This document shows positions 9,074-18,938 of a stretch of 64,000 nucleotides of DNA, piece after piece (within the stretch, counting starts at the first letter, position 1; each line of letters starts with the position of its first letter). The position numbers were made by a program, and so were the translations under genes. Source of the DNA: Tritrichomonas musculus (taxonomy: Eukaryota > Parabasalia > Tritrichomonadida > Tritrichomonadidae); NCBI GenBank assembly GCA_039105265.1, contig JAPFFF010000055.1, positions 558,001-622,000 on the forward strand. Reading direction: 5' to 3'. The notes under the pieces were generated by a model. The model did no database searches, was not told the origin of the DNA, and saw only the letters and a program-made list of their open reading frames with translations.

Positions 9074-10789
9074 ATGACATACGCAAACGCTGCAACAAAA
9101 GGACTAACTAATGCTGAAGGTGATTTGTATAAATTCTTTCAAGATCAAGTCGCTAATCTTGTTCAAGTAAATGGAGGAGATCATTACTTTAACTGGAAAA
9201 CTTTTGAATGTTTTGATTCAAACTGTCCACATCCAGTTGGTACAAAATCATATCTACATATCACAACTGAAAACTTCCCAATTACACAAATGGAGAAATC
9301 ATTTATTAGCATCAAACTCAAACTTTATGTCAAACTTGATAAAACATTAACAGGATTCGATAATGATATTAAGAAATTGATTCGTGTCTTCGTTGGTCTC
9401 AAAAATTCTGCTGAATTCTTTAGTAAACTTGATTCCATCTGCAATAATATCATGTGTAAAAACACACAAAGTGAAGCTATTCGTGAACAATTTGCTTATA
9501 ATTGTCTTAAACCACGTTCTGAAAAAGCTACTTCCAAATACAGTCATTCAACATGGAAAAATGTTTCATCATTTTCTGAATCAGTTTGTGGTATTTATAT
9601 TCCACTTTCTGAATTAGCTGACGGTCGTGAGCATTCATACACTATGGAATTAGTCATTCCTTACACTGACTTACTCAAATATCAAGCATTCATGTTATAC
9701 CCTAATGCAATATGTGGTGAATTAAAAGAATTGGTTGAAACTTCTACTGACGCTTTTGTTTGGGCACCAATTTCACCATCTGTAGTTAAAGATGCCTTGG
9801 AAACATGGAACGGTGATGTTATGTCCGTCAAGTTACCAGACTATTATGGAATCACAAATAAATTCACTCAATGTGGTAATGCTGCTCGAATCTTCTCTTC
9901 AATCACTAAATCAACTTCGAGTGATGACCCAGAATCACTTAGTCTTAAAGAAACAAGAAAATTAATGGTTCAAGATGATGGAACATATTCATATGGCATT
10001 TCAAGTGTTACTCTTTCTATCACAAATTGTATTGTTGAACAAATGAGAACCAATATTGGTGGATTTGGTGTTAAACCTCATGTAATGGAACAATTACGAC
10101 AACTTCTTCAAAAACCAATTATTATTCCATCACAAACACTTGATCGTAGACATTTTCCTAACGCTGCTGGTCCAAATGGTATTGATACAACTACTGATAT
10201 AGCTCTTAATTCAGTAACAAATATCACTGTTGTATTTCCTAAACATTCAAATGATGCAACATGTTTCGATAATATCATGTATGAAAATATTCAATTATTT
10301 GTTAATAAACACGCCATTCCTGACACTGAACTACAAACAATTGGGTCACGTTTCTATCAACTTCAACTTGTCGCTAATGAACTTGATGGATCTTTAGAAA
10401 CAACTGAAGAATTCGAGAATTCATTTACTGATCCACTTAATGATATGACTGAAGGAAGTTTAGATTATGGTAAACGTAGATCTAATTGCAGAAGTGATGG
10501 AACAAGCTTTGGAATCAATTTTCAACTTGAACGATCAAACGCTGGATATACATTTGATGGTGTCGATTTTGGAAACAATAATGTTCCTGTTACATTTAGA
10601 GGAAAACCTATGTTCAAAGGTGTTAACGACACATATTACAACTTTCTTGTTAACGATGATGGTACTGTTGATTCTACCCAACATCCGCCACCAGCAGAAC
10701 TTTGGATTTGTCAGGATACATTCTTTACAATAGATGCCAATAATGGTCTCGTTTATCATGGAACAAATATTCCTGATCACTTATTTTAA
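9074..10789 (+). CDS. Major capsid protein of Polinton 1 (double jelly-roll type)
   Basis: The 571-aa ORF is intact, with its ATG in the context tacataaATG after a T-rich tract. Its length matches Polinton major capsid proteins, and its layout parallels 50439-52121 of Polinton 2: an N-terminal beta-rich half with a GLKN/GFKD segment before a cysteine-containing region, then a strand ending SYTMELVIPYTDLLKYQAF against TIRLKIDLRRFLPLS. In the family this protein forms trimeric pseudo-hexamers of an icosahedral shell. The homology is inferred by eye; a structure prediction showing two stacked jelly rolls would settle it. It lies after the ATPase gene, as expected for a morphogenesis cluster. Confidence 0.65.
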   Translation: MTYANAATKGLTNAEGDLYKFFQDQVANLVQVNGGDHYFNWKTFECFDSNCPHPVGTKSYLHITTENFPITQMEKSFISIKLKLYVKLDKTLTGFDNDIKKLIRVFVGLKNSAEFFSKLDSICNNIMCKNTQSEAIREQFAYNCLKPRSEKATSKYSHSTWKNVSSFSESVCGIYIPLSELADGREHSYTMELVIPYTDLLKYQAFMLYPNAICGELKELVETSTDAFVWAPISPSVVKDALETWNGDVMSVKLPDYYGITNKFTQCGNAARIFSSITKSTSSDDPESLSLKETRKLMVQDDGTYSYGISSVTLSITNCIVEQMRTNIGGFGVKPHVMEQLRQLLQKPIIIPSQTLDRRHFPNAAGPNGIDTTTDIALNSVTNITVVFPKHSNDATCFDNIMYENIQLFVNKHAIPDTELQTIGSRFYQLQLVANELDGSLETTEEFENSFTDPLNDMTEGSLDYGKRRSNCRSDGTSFGINFQLERSNAGYTFDGVDFGNNNVPVTFRGKPMFKGVNDTYYNFLVNDDGTVDSTQHPPPAELWICQDTFFTIDANNGLVYHGTNIPDHLF

Positions 10790-10960
10790 AGCTCTTACTT
10801 TATTTTTGTCGTTTATGTTGAAAAATTGATGAAAAATTTATTTTTTCGTTATGGACCAAGTGGACCATGTGGACTGTGTCCAACAAATTGTAGAAACTTT
10901 AATGGGCACACGGCAAAAAGGCACAAAAATAACGAGGATGTTATGAAAAATAAAATTTAA
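10790..10960. other. Spacer between capsid gene and tRNA-like gene
   Basis: Non-coding. It includes a repeated ggaccaagtggacc-type stretch near 10855 and a mini-hairpin GGAC-TGT-GTCC at 10871-10881. Confidence 0.4.
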
Positions 10961-11064
10961 GGAGAACGGTTGGACTCGAACCAACATCTATCCGCCAAGT
11001 CACTGATATGTGAACATGGGAATAAATCCCCCGGAGCGGCATAATACCTTTATACTACGTTCTC
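10961..11064 (-). tRNA. tRNA-like gene with about 30 extra bases
   Basis: Read on the - strand, it has a 7-bp acceptor stem (GAGAACG with CGTTCTC), TA at positions 8-9, a D arm GTAT/ATGC with GG in its loop, and a T arm GTTGG-TTCGAGT-CCAAC. Matches to the A box and B box of RNA polymerase III promoters are perfect, and a T-rich stretch follows. Between the D and T arms there are 53 bases instead of about 23. CCGCT could pair with GGCGG to form an anticodon stem around an intron-like insert, but no normal anticodon loop is evident, so the anticodon is not assigned. It could be a true tRNA with an intron, a tRNA mimic or a decayed gene. It lies between the capsid and penton-candidate genes of Polinton 1. 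Confidence 0.6.
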
Positions 11065-11104
11065 ATGAAGAAATAAAAAAATTATTAAAATTCATTTTTC
11101 AAAC

Positions 11105-11464
11105 CTAGTACTCTAACATTAACTCTAATACAAACTGTTGAACATTAATAAGATTACCATTTAAGTCAGTAAACCATATCTTGAATGTATCTTTAGGTTT
11201 CGTCACTTCATACTTTTTGTATTTAGTTAATATAGTGTTGGTAAAGCACACAAACGAATCTAAATAATTATCTCTTTCTATGAATGAACAATGTAACATA
11301 ATATCGCCTACAATAGAATCACTAAATAAGCATCTACAATGAATAACATGAATAAACTTAGGGTTCCGACTTATTATGAATTGATGAGGAAATTTTCTTT
11401 CATAATATTTTGTTGGGCTCAATCCTGCACCTTGTACATAATAATAAGTTTTTACAACAGACAT
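11105..11464 (-). CDS. Putative penton/minor capsid protein of Polinton 1
   Basis: I choose the ATG at 11464 (context tataaaATG; product begins MSVVKTYYYVQG, 119 aa) because the longer frame would overlap the next gene. The product is beta-rich, and its C-terminus reads FKIWFTDLNGNLINVQQFVLEL. A strand-D-G-strand ending of this kind is typical of single jelly-roll penton proteins of Polintons. It is short for the family (usually 150-300 aa), so the call is tentative. The next gene rightwards is divergent and encodes the fibre-like protein. A penton next to a fibre would make structural sense. Confidence 0.3.
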   Translation of the reverse strand: MSVVKTYYYVQGAGLSPTKYYERKFPHQFIISRNPKFIHVIHCRCLFSDSIVGDIMLHCSFIERDNYLDSFVCFTNTILTKYKKYEVTKPKDTFKIWFTDLNGNLINVQQFVLELMLEY

Positions 11465-12192
11465 TTTATAATTATTATAAAAATTATTTTTACCTGATTT
11501 AAAAGATGTATTCAAAACAAAACGTCGATGAAAATACTGATTACAAACCAGGTCATGCAATATCACTTGAGGATAGAATGATATCTGTCAAGTATGATTC
11601 AACATTATGCCTCAATAATGAAGGATGTCTATCCGTTGTTAATTCTGGATCAAGTGGAGGAGGTGGTATTGATTACAAAGGAGGAAAAGGAATTCAAATA
11701 ATTAATGATCAAATTAATGCAAACGTTGATGGTTCAACAATTAAAGTTAATGACAAAAATCAATTAGAAGTTATTAATGGAGGCGGAACTGGTAAAGAAT
11801 ATAAAGCAGGTAATGCATTAACATTAAATACAGACTCTTTTGACGTTAATGTTGATAATTCAACAATTAAAATTAATGAACAAAATTAATTAACCGTTCC
11901 TCAACCAATTATTCCATCATATACTGCTGGACAAGGTCTTGCATTAAATCCAGATAACAAATTTGACGTTAATGTTGATAATTCAACAATTAAAATTAAT
12001 GAACAGAATCAATTAACCGTTCCTCAACCAATTATTCCATCATATACTGCTGGACAAGGTCTTACATTAAATCCAGATAACAAATTTGATGTCTCAATTG
12101 ATAATTCAACAATTAAAATTAATGAACAGAATCAATTAACCGCCATTAATGAATGTAAAACATATTCTGCTGGTGATGGAATTGAAATTGAA

Positions 12193-12215
12193 GAGCAAAG
12201 CTCCGGCAAAATGCC
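12193..12215. repeat. Double mini-hairpin, inside the fibre gene
   Basis: GAGC-AAA-GCTC (12193-12203) then GGC-AAAAT-GCC (about 12205-12215). The coding frame in its part of the gene reads through it. Confidence 0.6.
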
Positions 12216-13705
12216 AAACGTTAATGCAATCATTAAAGCACGTGTTGATGGTACAACAATTAAATGTGAAGATGGTGTTCTTAATGTTCCACAACCAACT
12301 ATACCAACATATACTGCTGGATCAGCTCTTTCATTAAATCAAGATAACAAATTTAATGTTAATGTTGACGGTTCAACTCTTAAAGTTAACGCAAGTAATC
12401 AATTAGAAGTAATTAATGGAATTACTCCTTCGTTTAGAGCTGGTGATGGAATAGCAATCAGTAATGATGTCATATCTATTAATCAAAAATGGTTTGATAT
12501 TAAAGATGCTGTTACTAATCCAGAAGGAACTCTTCAATTTCATAATGTGTCAACGGATTCATCAAAGAAAGATATTAGATTGTGTGTCATTGATGTTAAA
12601 TATCCTAAACTCAAAACTTTATCAGGTTCAGAAACCATTAATAAAAAGCTTGATACATCATTCTTTACTCAAAATTTAGGTATGAATCCAGATTATGAAA
12701 TGAACTTTAATACATCAATTAAGCAAGAATCAATTTCTTCTAATCATACATCAGTTACTAATTCAGTTACTAATTCAGTTACTAATTCAGAAGAACATGA
12801 TTTATATTTATTAACAATAACAGATATACCTAATGATCTCAATTTATCTTCACCAAATTCAGAGTTTTTACGTGTTCATTTACCATCGTATATTAAAGAT
12901 CAACATGGTAAACCTATTGATTCAGTTGTTTGTAATGCTATCAGAAATGATTTGTACTCATGTGATAAATTAATTCTACATTCATTAATGTTAATGAAGA
13001 TATACCAAAAGATATTGTTACATTTAATGCAGTAGGTTGTGATTTTGATATTAAACACATTGCTCAAGAATTAGATCCTCAAACATTAACTGTTGAAAAT
13101 TATGAAGTAAGAGTTTGTGATAAAGATAAGAAACCATTAGCTATATTCATTAGTGATGGAACAGGTAAGCTTGCAATTCATGGTTCAGATTTACCATCAG
13201 GAAGTGTTGATTTACCAAATTCAATATTCCATTACAATCATGAACAACATAAAGACTTATTCAAAGATGAAGTTAAAATTGAGTTTAGCGTTGATGCTGA
13301 CGCACCTGCATATAAAACATATTCATTTATGAATTTCAAAAATAATAGTGGTAAACCTTCTTATTCAATTCCAATTATTAAAGAAATTAATGAACCTTCA
13401 CCAGATCCTGAACCAGGTCATTATAAATCTAATGATTATCCTACAATATTTATGAAAACTACTGAAGGATGGGATGTTAACTTTAATGATATGATGGATC
13501 AATGGGGAAATGATATTCCATCTGAAATGTATCCACTAGCAACCATTTATGTTTGTAACAAAAATGACCCCAACAAGTTTTTAATAACATATAAAGTTGA
13601 TCAAAAACAAATTGTTGATTATGATAGAGAAATATTTAATGAATTATGCTTTAATGGTCCAGTGTTTCATTACAATTATGAAAAGTATCATGAAGTGTTA
13701 GGAGA

Positions 13706-13728
13706 GACCTCCGGTCAGGGTGAAACCC
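13706..13728. repeat. Double mini-hairpin, inside the fibre gene
   Basis: GACC-TCC-GGTC (13706-13716) then GGG-TGAAA-CCC (13718-13728). Translated in frame as part of GETSGQGETH. Confidence 0.6.
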
Positions 13729-16700
13729 ATGAAATTTTATTTATATTTGGTTATAATCCTGTAATAAAACCAATAGTTACATATAACATTTACATAACAT
13801 TTGAAAATAAGGACAATTCATTGGTTTCAGCAATCCGAAGTGATAAACATAGTTCCTCAAATTCTAATTATTACACTGTTGAATATTCAGAAAATCATGA
13901 ACAACCGGGTATTATATCAAGTAAGTCAATTGATCTCAAAAACTTACTCTTACGTGGTGAATTAATGATTGATATCATTTATGATAAAACAAATATCAAA
14001 ACTGAAAATATTATTAAGTGTAAAGAATTAATTGCTGATAATGCATTTACATTATATCGTTCTCCATTAATATTCATTTATGAACCTGAAGATTTCGGTG
14101 TTGAACTCATTCATGGTATTAAATATTGGTACATAGATTTCGGATATAGTCATGATAGTGATAAATTTAAGGCATTACCTAATGATCAACCATTTGAATT
14201 CATTGATAACAAAATATTTGGTCTTCATTATAGTTTAAAGAAAGAATTAATCGTTACTGAAGGATCGTCCGAATCAAAATGGAATGGTGGAAATGTATTC
14301 TATCATGTTAAAGAAAACGCTGATTTGATTGACAAATATGATAAAGAAGATCCATTAATGAATAGTTTAATTATTAGTAATTGTGAACAGTTGACATTGA
14401 CTTTACAGAAGAAATGGGGTCGTAAGAAACAAAGTTATGACCAAAGCCTTTCAGATATAATGACTCATAATAACACATTCATGTTTGAAAATATTTCATT
14501 TGAATTCATTAGAGACTCAACAGGTGCAACATTAACTGATTTTTCAACTAATTCTGTTGATTCATCATTACAAGACTTTAATTATAATGATGACAGTTGT
14601 GGATTACTTAAATTTAAACTAAAATACAATAATACATCAGATGATACGAATATTGGTTATGGTCAAATGAAGATAACATTTACATCTCATGATGGTAATG
14701 AACATAAAGAATTTAACATTAAAGCATTTATCGGTAATGGTATTGATGGTCAAGCTGATCATGAAGTTATATTATTTAATGATATATACATTTCAACATT
14801 AGAGCTGTCAATGTATGAAAGAATTAAAACAACTAATTATGATAACAATAAGTTACGTCTTTATTTACGTGAAGGATTCTTTTATCAAATTCCTGAAGGT
14901 GATATTAAATATGATAAAGGAACTAATCCATTTGGTTATTTATTTGATCAACAAGCATATGACATTATTCCTAAACCTGAGTCATGTTCATATCTTACAA
15001 CTAATCATAATATCAGAACTGATGGTATTGTTATTGGATCAAACATAGAAACACATAGCTTTTTAATTAATGATTTAGGTAATAATGTAACAATAATGAA
15101 TAGTAGACTTGAAGATGTTGAAGAAAAAGAAGCGCAAGACCGTAATGATATTAATAAAATGCAACAAATTATTAGACAAGAAGAGAAATATGGTTGGACT
15201 AAATGGTTAAGTGTAGCATTAACGGGTGCTACATTAATTGGTATTGGATGGAAGGCTGGATCATGGTTATTTGAAAATTGTGGTACAAAATTCTTTAGAC
15301 GAAGAACACCACAACCTGAGATAGAACATTTATCAGAAGAAACGGCTAGTTCAAATACTGCAGAAACAAATTCATCAATTGAATCATTAACGTCTCGACC
15401 AGTTGAGCATGGATCAATGGCAGGAGGACCTATTCCAGCTATTAAAATTAATTCACAAACAGATTATGAACAATCAATGAGAAATATTGATGATATGTTT
15501 AAACGATTACATATTGATGATGAAGATGAAGGTGGAAATGAAAGCACTAACATTAATGATTACAAATACTTTGAATTATTTACACATGCTAAGCCCATTA
15601 AATTTGATAATTTAACAATATTCAGAGGTGTTATGCGTATTGGTTATTTCATGAAAATAGGCAGAATTACTGATGATGATAAACTTGATGCATTCATTTC
15701 AATCAGTCCTGGTACAGTATTTAGGTTTTACGACAATGATGGTAATGATATTCTCATTGATGGATTTACAACAAATGATGAATCAACATGGACCAATAAT
15801 CATGTTGTATTAGGTAATGTATTGAAAGATCATTTAAAGAACAATTATGCATTAAAGAGTGAATTACCTGTTGTACCTAATGATTTGGTTAATGAATCTG
15901 CGTTGAGTACTGCGTTGAACGATTATGCATTGAAGACAGATATGACCCATGCTATTGAGCAAGTGAAAAGCGAAATTCCAGAGATTATTGAGGGGCAAAC
16001 AACTATTCAATTCAAAATTGAAAATAATACAATTCCTGATTTGGATTACGACACATATCATGAAATGATTGAGCAATATGGGCTGGATATTGTCTCATCA
16101 TACAATTTCTATACGGCTCATTATGTTCACGTAGATTATTCGTACAATGACGATCAACCCTCTCAGATAATGCGTATCGAAGGAAGTAGTTCTGGTCTTT
16201 GGTTTATGTATGACTGCCATGAATTAATAAATCCAGGAACTGGTGAAACGCCGGAAATTTTATCATGTTCAATAACCAAAAATATCGAACCAACAGACAA
16301 AAACGCTTATTCGTCAAGATATGTGTCGAATACTTTTGCTTTTAAAACGGATATACCAGAACCTGTTGATTTAACACCATATTACACTAGTGCCCAAGCT
16401 GATGAGATGTTCGTTGATGAAGATGAATTAGCATATGAATTAGATAAGTATGAGACCAAGGACGTGGCTGAAGGGAAATATGCATTGAAAACAGATATAT
16501 CAACAGTTCTCAGGAATAGTGAGTTGCAATTGAAGCCAAAAGAATTACCATCAGAAGAAGTTCTACTAAAAATAATGAATGATGATAATAATTCGTTATC
16601 AGCTCAAGCATCAATGTGTTTAATAAATGTTATGTGTTGTGAATCTATCGAGACGAGTTTGAAAACTTGTAATGAACGATATGCATTAAAAACTGAAGTA

Positions 16701-17604
16701 TTGATGAAGGATTCTGTCATTAAATTAACTGATATCCCTTTAGAAGTGATGTCAGACAGTTATGTTGATGAAATATGGAATAAGTACTTAGATACGGTAA
16801 AGACAAATGACTTATACATGGAGTTCAGTGTTGATTTTTTAAACGGTCAACCAATTGTTAATTACAAAGGTTTGAACACTTATGTCGGGGAAGAGGAAAC
16901 AAATTCATACAAAACATGTATGTTGTTTAGGAATAAATCAACTAATCATGAAATCTATTATATACATCAACGTCAATCCGTACAAGGCTCATTTTGTAAT
17001 AAAGAGCAAGCAGAATCTACATTCATGAGTATATCACAAATCTACATAAAGATGGGTGATGATGACGGATCAGTGTGCTCATTGAATTATGCAAAGAATG
17101 AGTTTGCGTTGAAATCAGAATTACAAGCATATCAATTAAAAGCTAACACAACTATCACTCATTACTGTCCAATTAAAGAATCAATGAATTCAATTAATGA
17201 TTTCATCATTGGTGCACCAGTATATATGGCAGGTAATGTTTACAGATATGACAAATCAACTAAGTCTTTCATATCAAGCACTGAATCAGACACAACGGAT
17301 TGTATTTGTTCAGTAAAGACTAATGGTAAATGGAACACTTTCATAGGTATATGCACTTCTATTGATGAAGCTAATAAATGTGTTACATTTGCTTCAGGTG
17401 GTGATTATTTAGTTAAAGTTAAAGATACCTCATGTTACGCAATCGGGGATGAAGTTTTCATTGATTGTACAGACAATAAACTTAAAATACTTTCTGGAGA
17501 AACTGCAATTACTTCAAAAATAAGAAGAACAACCGTAGGTATTATAACAAGTATCATTAATGAAACAATGTTAGCTGTATTTAAGGCTTAAATTAATATG
17601 TCAA

Positions 17605-17637
17605 GGAACTTTTAGTTCCCGGGTTCAGCAATGAACC
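17605..17637. repeat. Double mini-hairpin after the fibre gene
   Basis: GGAAC-TTTTA-GTTCC (17605-17619) then GGTTC-AGCAAT-GAACC (about 17622-17637). It lies between two convergent genes and overlaps the end of the next one. It could act as a transcription end signal here. Confidence 0.6.
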
Positions 17638-17846
17638 ATTTTCAAACTAATTCCATATTTAACAAATTGACTATAAACTTCATTGTAATCATATTTGAGT
17701 TCACTTGTTTTTCCGTCTTTAGTGATCAATATTTTTGCAACTTTGATGAATTTTGAGGAAGAAGCAGAGCAACCACATCCAACATCTGAATCATCAATGA
17801 CTAACTCAACTTTATCGCAATCAGTTAATAACTTTATCATGTTCAT
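17625..17846 (-). CDS. Small cysteine-containing Polinton protein (DVGC family)
   Basis: The 73-aa product has the motif DDSDVGCGCSASSS followed by two beta strands (KVAKILITKDGKTSELKYDYNEVYSQF). The same pattern (NEDVGCCAAKSSP, then IDAIKIIKDNGEVVIDLKQVY) ends the 174-aa protein of Polinton 2 at 49428-49952, so this is a conserved element protein. Its function is unknown. It lies convergent with the fibre gene and directly before the next - strand gene. Being shorter than its counterpart, it may represent only the conserved C-terminal domain. Confidence 0.55.
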   Translation of the reverse strand: MNMIKLLTDCDKVELVIDDSDVGCGCSASSSKFIKVAKILITKDGKTSELKYDYNEVYSQFVKYGISLKMVHC

Positions 17847-18001
17847 TAATAACTAACTTTCACAAACAACGTAAGCATTTATTTTTAAAGGGTTTGATTC
17901 ATACATTTCAACTAACATTTGTAAAAATTGGTTTTTCTTTTCTAAATCCTCAATTTCATTTCCTAAATCTGCGATACCTTTGTCTCGAGTTAATGGGATA
18001 T

Positions 18002-18024
18002 GGACTTCGTCCTGGCTGAAAGCC
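18002..18024. repeat. Double mini-hairpin
   Basis: GGAC-TTC-GTCC (18002-18012) then GGCT-GAA-AGCC (18014-18024), with one spacer base. The clearest example of the family. Confidence 0.75.
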
Positions 18025-18094
18025 TTGCTGTTTGTTTGAGGTTGAGATTGATAGTTCAAATCCTCCGTCGTCGGAATATATAAAGTTTGACCAA

Positions 18095-18120
18095 GACCGT
18101 AGGTCGCGGATCGAAGATCC
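18095..18120. repeat. Double mini-hairpin
   Basis: GACC-GTA-GGTC (18095-18105) then GGATC-GAA-GATCC (18108-18120). Two spacer bases. Confidence 0.75.
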
Positions 18121-18394
18121 TCCGGTGGAATATCCATGGGTTGGTTCGCTGGAGTAAAATTTACGTTAGGATTAAGAGGTTGAGCATTTGGATATAACGG
18201 AACTGTTTGAGGTCGGGGTTTAGCTGATGGTTTAATGTTAATGTTAACATTCGTATTTTGAGTTTGAGTTATTGTGTCGTTATTATCGGTCTAACTACTT
18301 AATATTCGTGCTTGTCTTAATGCACACATTTAGTTTTAAATAAAAATATTAAATCATAATTTTTAATAAAATTTAAATAGAATTTTCAATTCGA

Positions 18395-18405
18395 GAACTT
18401 CGTTC
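18395..18405. repeat. Single mini-hairpin before a start codon
   Basis: GAAC-TTC-GTTC directly abuts the ATG at 18406, so it would sit in the leader of that gene and might affect initiation. Confidence 0.55.
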
Positions 18406-18657
18406 ATGGCTTTTGGTAGTTGGTTTAAAAAGTTAGCGGGGAAAGTTAAAGAAGCAGCTAAAGATTTTGCTGATGGATTTAAATTTGAATGGAATAAAAC
18501 AAAATCAATAATGGAAAAGTTACCTGTTGTTGGTAATGTTGCAAAAATATTACCAAAATTTGATAATTCAAATAATCCAGCAATTGAATATTTCGGTAGT
18601 GATGGGTTCTATGGACGTAGTCCTGGGCAAAGCCTTGTTAAAGATAAAGGTTCTTAA
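18406..18657 (+). CDS. Second small MAF.SWFK virion-type protein
   Basis: The 83-aa product begins MAFGSWFKKLAGKVKEAAKD, clearly related to the start of the protein at 8697-9005 (MAFVSWFKNLVQGASK). The N-terminal 40 residues form a strong amphipathic basic helix, while the rest is polar. In adenoviruses and Polintons such proteins line the capsid interior or disrupt membranes. That function is inferred. A double mini-hairpin (18613-18634) encodes the unusual GRSPGQSL near the C-terminus. The ORF overlaps the following opposite-strand microORF by three bases. Confidence 0.5.
   Translation: MAFGSWFKKLAGKVKEAAKDFADGFKFEWNKTKSIMEKLPVVGNVAKILPKFDNSNNPAIEYFGSDGFYGRSPGQSLVKDKGS
18613..18634. repeat. 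Double mini-hairpin, inside a gene
   Basis: GGAC-GTA-GTCC (18613-18623) then GGC-AAA-GCC (18626-18634). Confidence 0.7.
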
Positions 18658-18833
18658 CGGCTCTGTTTATTTTGAATTCTTGCACGACTAAGTTTACCTT
18701 TCTCCATTGTTGGTTCAGGTTGACTTAATACTTTTCTATAATATTGAAGACGTGAATTCATGAGTTTCAACGTTGGAGTAGCAAATGTTTTACGTTCATG
18801 TCGTTGTTTAAGATGTGGTAAGGTTTGAGACAT
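18654..18833 (-). CDS. 59-aa highly basic microprotein of Polinton 1
   Basis: The ORF runs from an ATG at 18833 to a TAA at 18654-18656. The product is rich in lysine and arginine over its whole length (HLKQRHERK, NSRLQYYRK, GKLSRARIQNKQSR) and has almost no acidic residues, like the small DNA-condensing core proteins of adenoviruses. It overlaps the end of the 83-aa gene by three bases and is divergent from the integrase gene. Expression is not shown. The frame is open and the composition differs from the AT-rich background, which supports a real gene. Confidence 0.5.
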   Translation of the reverse strand: MSQTLPHLKQRHERKTFATPTLKLMNSRLQYYRKVLSQPEPTMEKGKLSRARIQNKQSR

Positions 18834-18938
18834 ATTTTTATTATGAGATAAAAAATTTAATTTATGAAAAATAAACTAAATAATTATTTTTGCGTTCATG
18901 AAATCATCAAATATCTTTAATTTAATTTAATTTAAAAC

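Larger units (their letters stand above)
11506..17591 (+). pseudogene. Giant fibre-like protein of Polinton 1, broken
   Basis: The gene spans about 6 kb and looks broken about two or three times; the largest intact reading frame is 13329-17591. The N-terminal part holds tandem repeats of about 45 residues (FDVNVDNSTIKINEQNQL, then TVPQPIIPSYTAGQGLALN) resembling beta-spiral shafts of adenovirus and phage fibres. A segment near 15200-15290 is hydrophobic (TGATLIGIGWKAGSWLF) and follows a charged coiled-coil-like stretch. Further on, YALKTDI-type repeats occur, as in phage and algal-virus tail fibres, and the last 150 residues look like a small beta-barrel domain. Its counterpart in Polinton 2 (36622-42081) shares the FDQQAYDI/IDQQFYEI region, the hydrophobic segment and the KTDIPEPVDL motif. 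A role in attachment is inferred. Confidence 0.55.
17853..18137 (-). pseudogene. Coiled-coil protein of Polinton 1, probably broken
   Basis: From the ATG at 18137 the 94-aa product has a low-complexity N-terminus and a coiled-coil-like C-terminal half (IADLGNEIEDLEKKNQFLQM). Protein-like, proline/asparagine-rich sequence continues upstream to about 18330, so the gene was once longer and has about one break. It corresponds in position to the N-terminal part of the Polinton 2 protein at 49428-49952. Two double mini-hairpins (18002-18024 and 18095-18120) lie in its coding sequence and supply an unusually GC-rich stretch. Confidence 0.4.
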
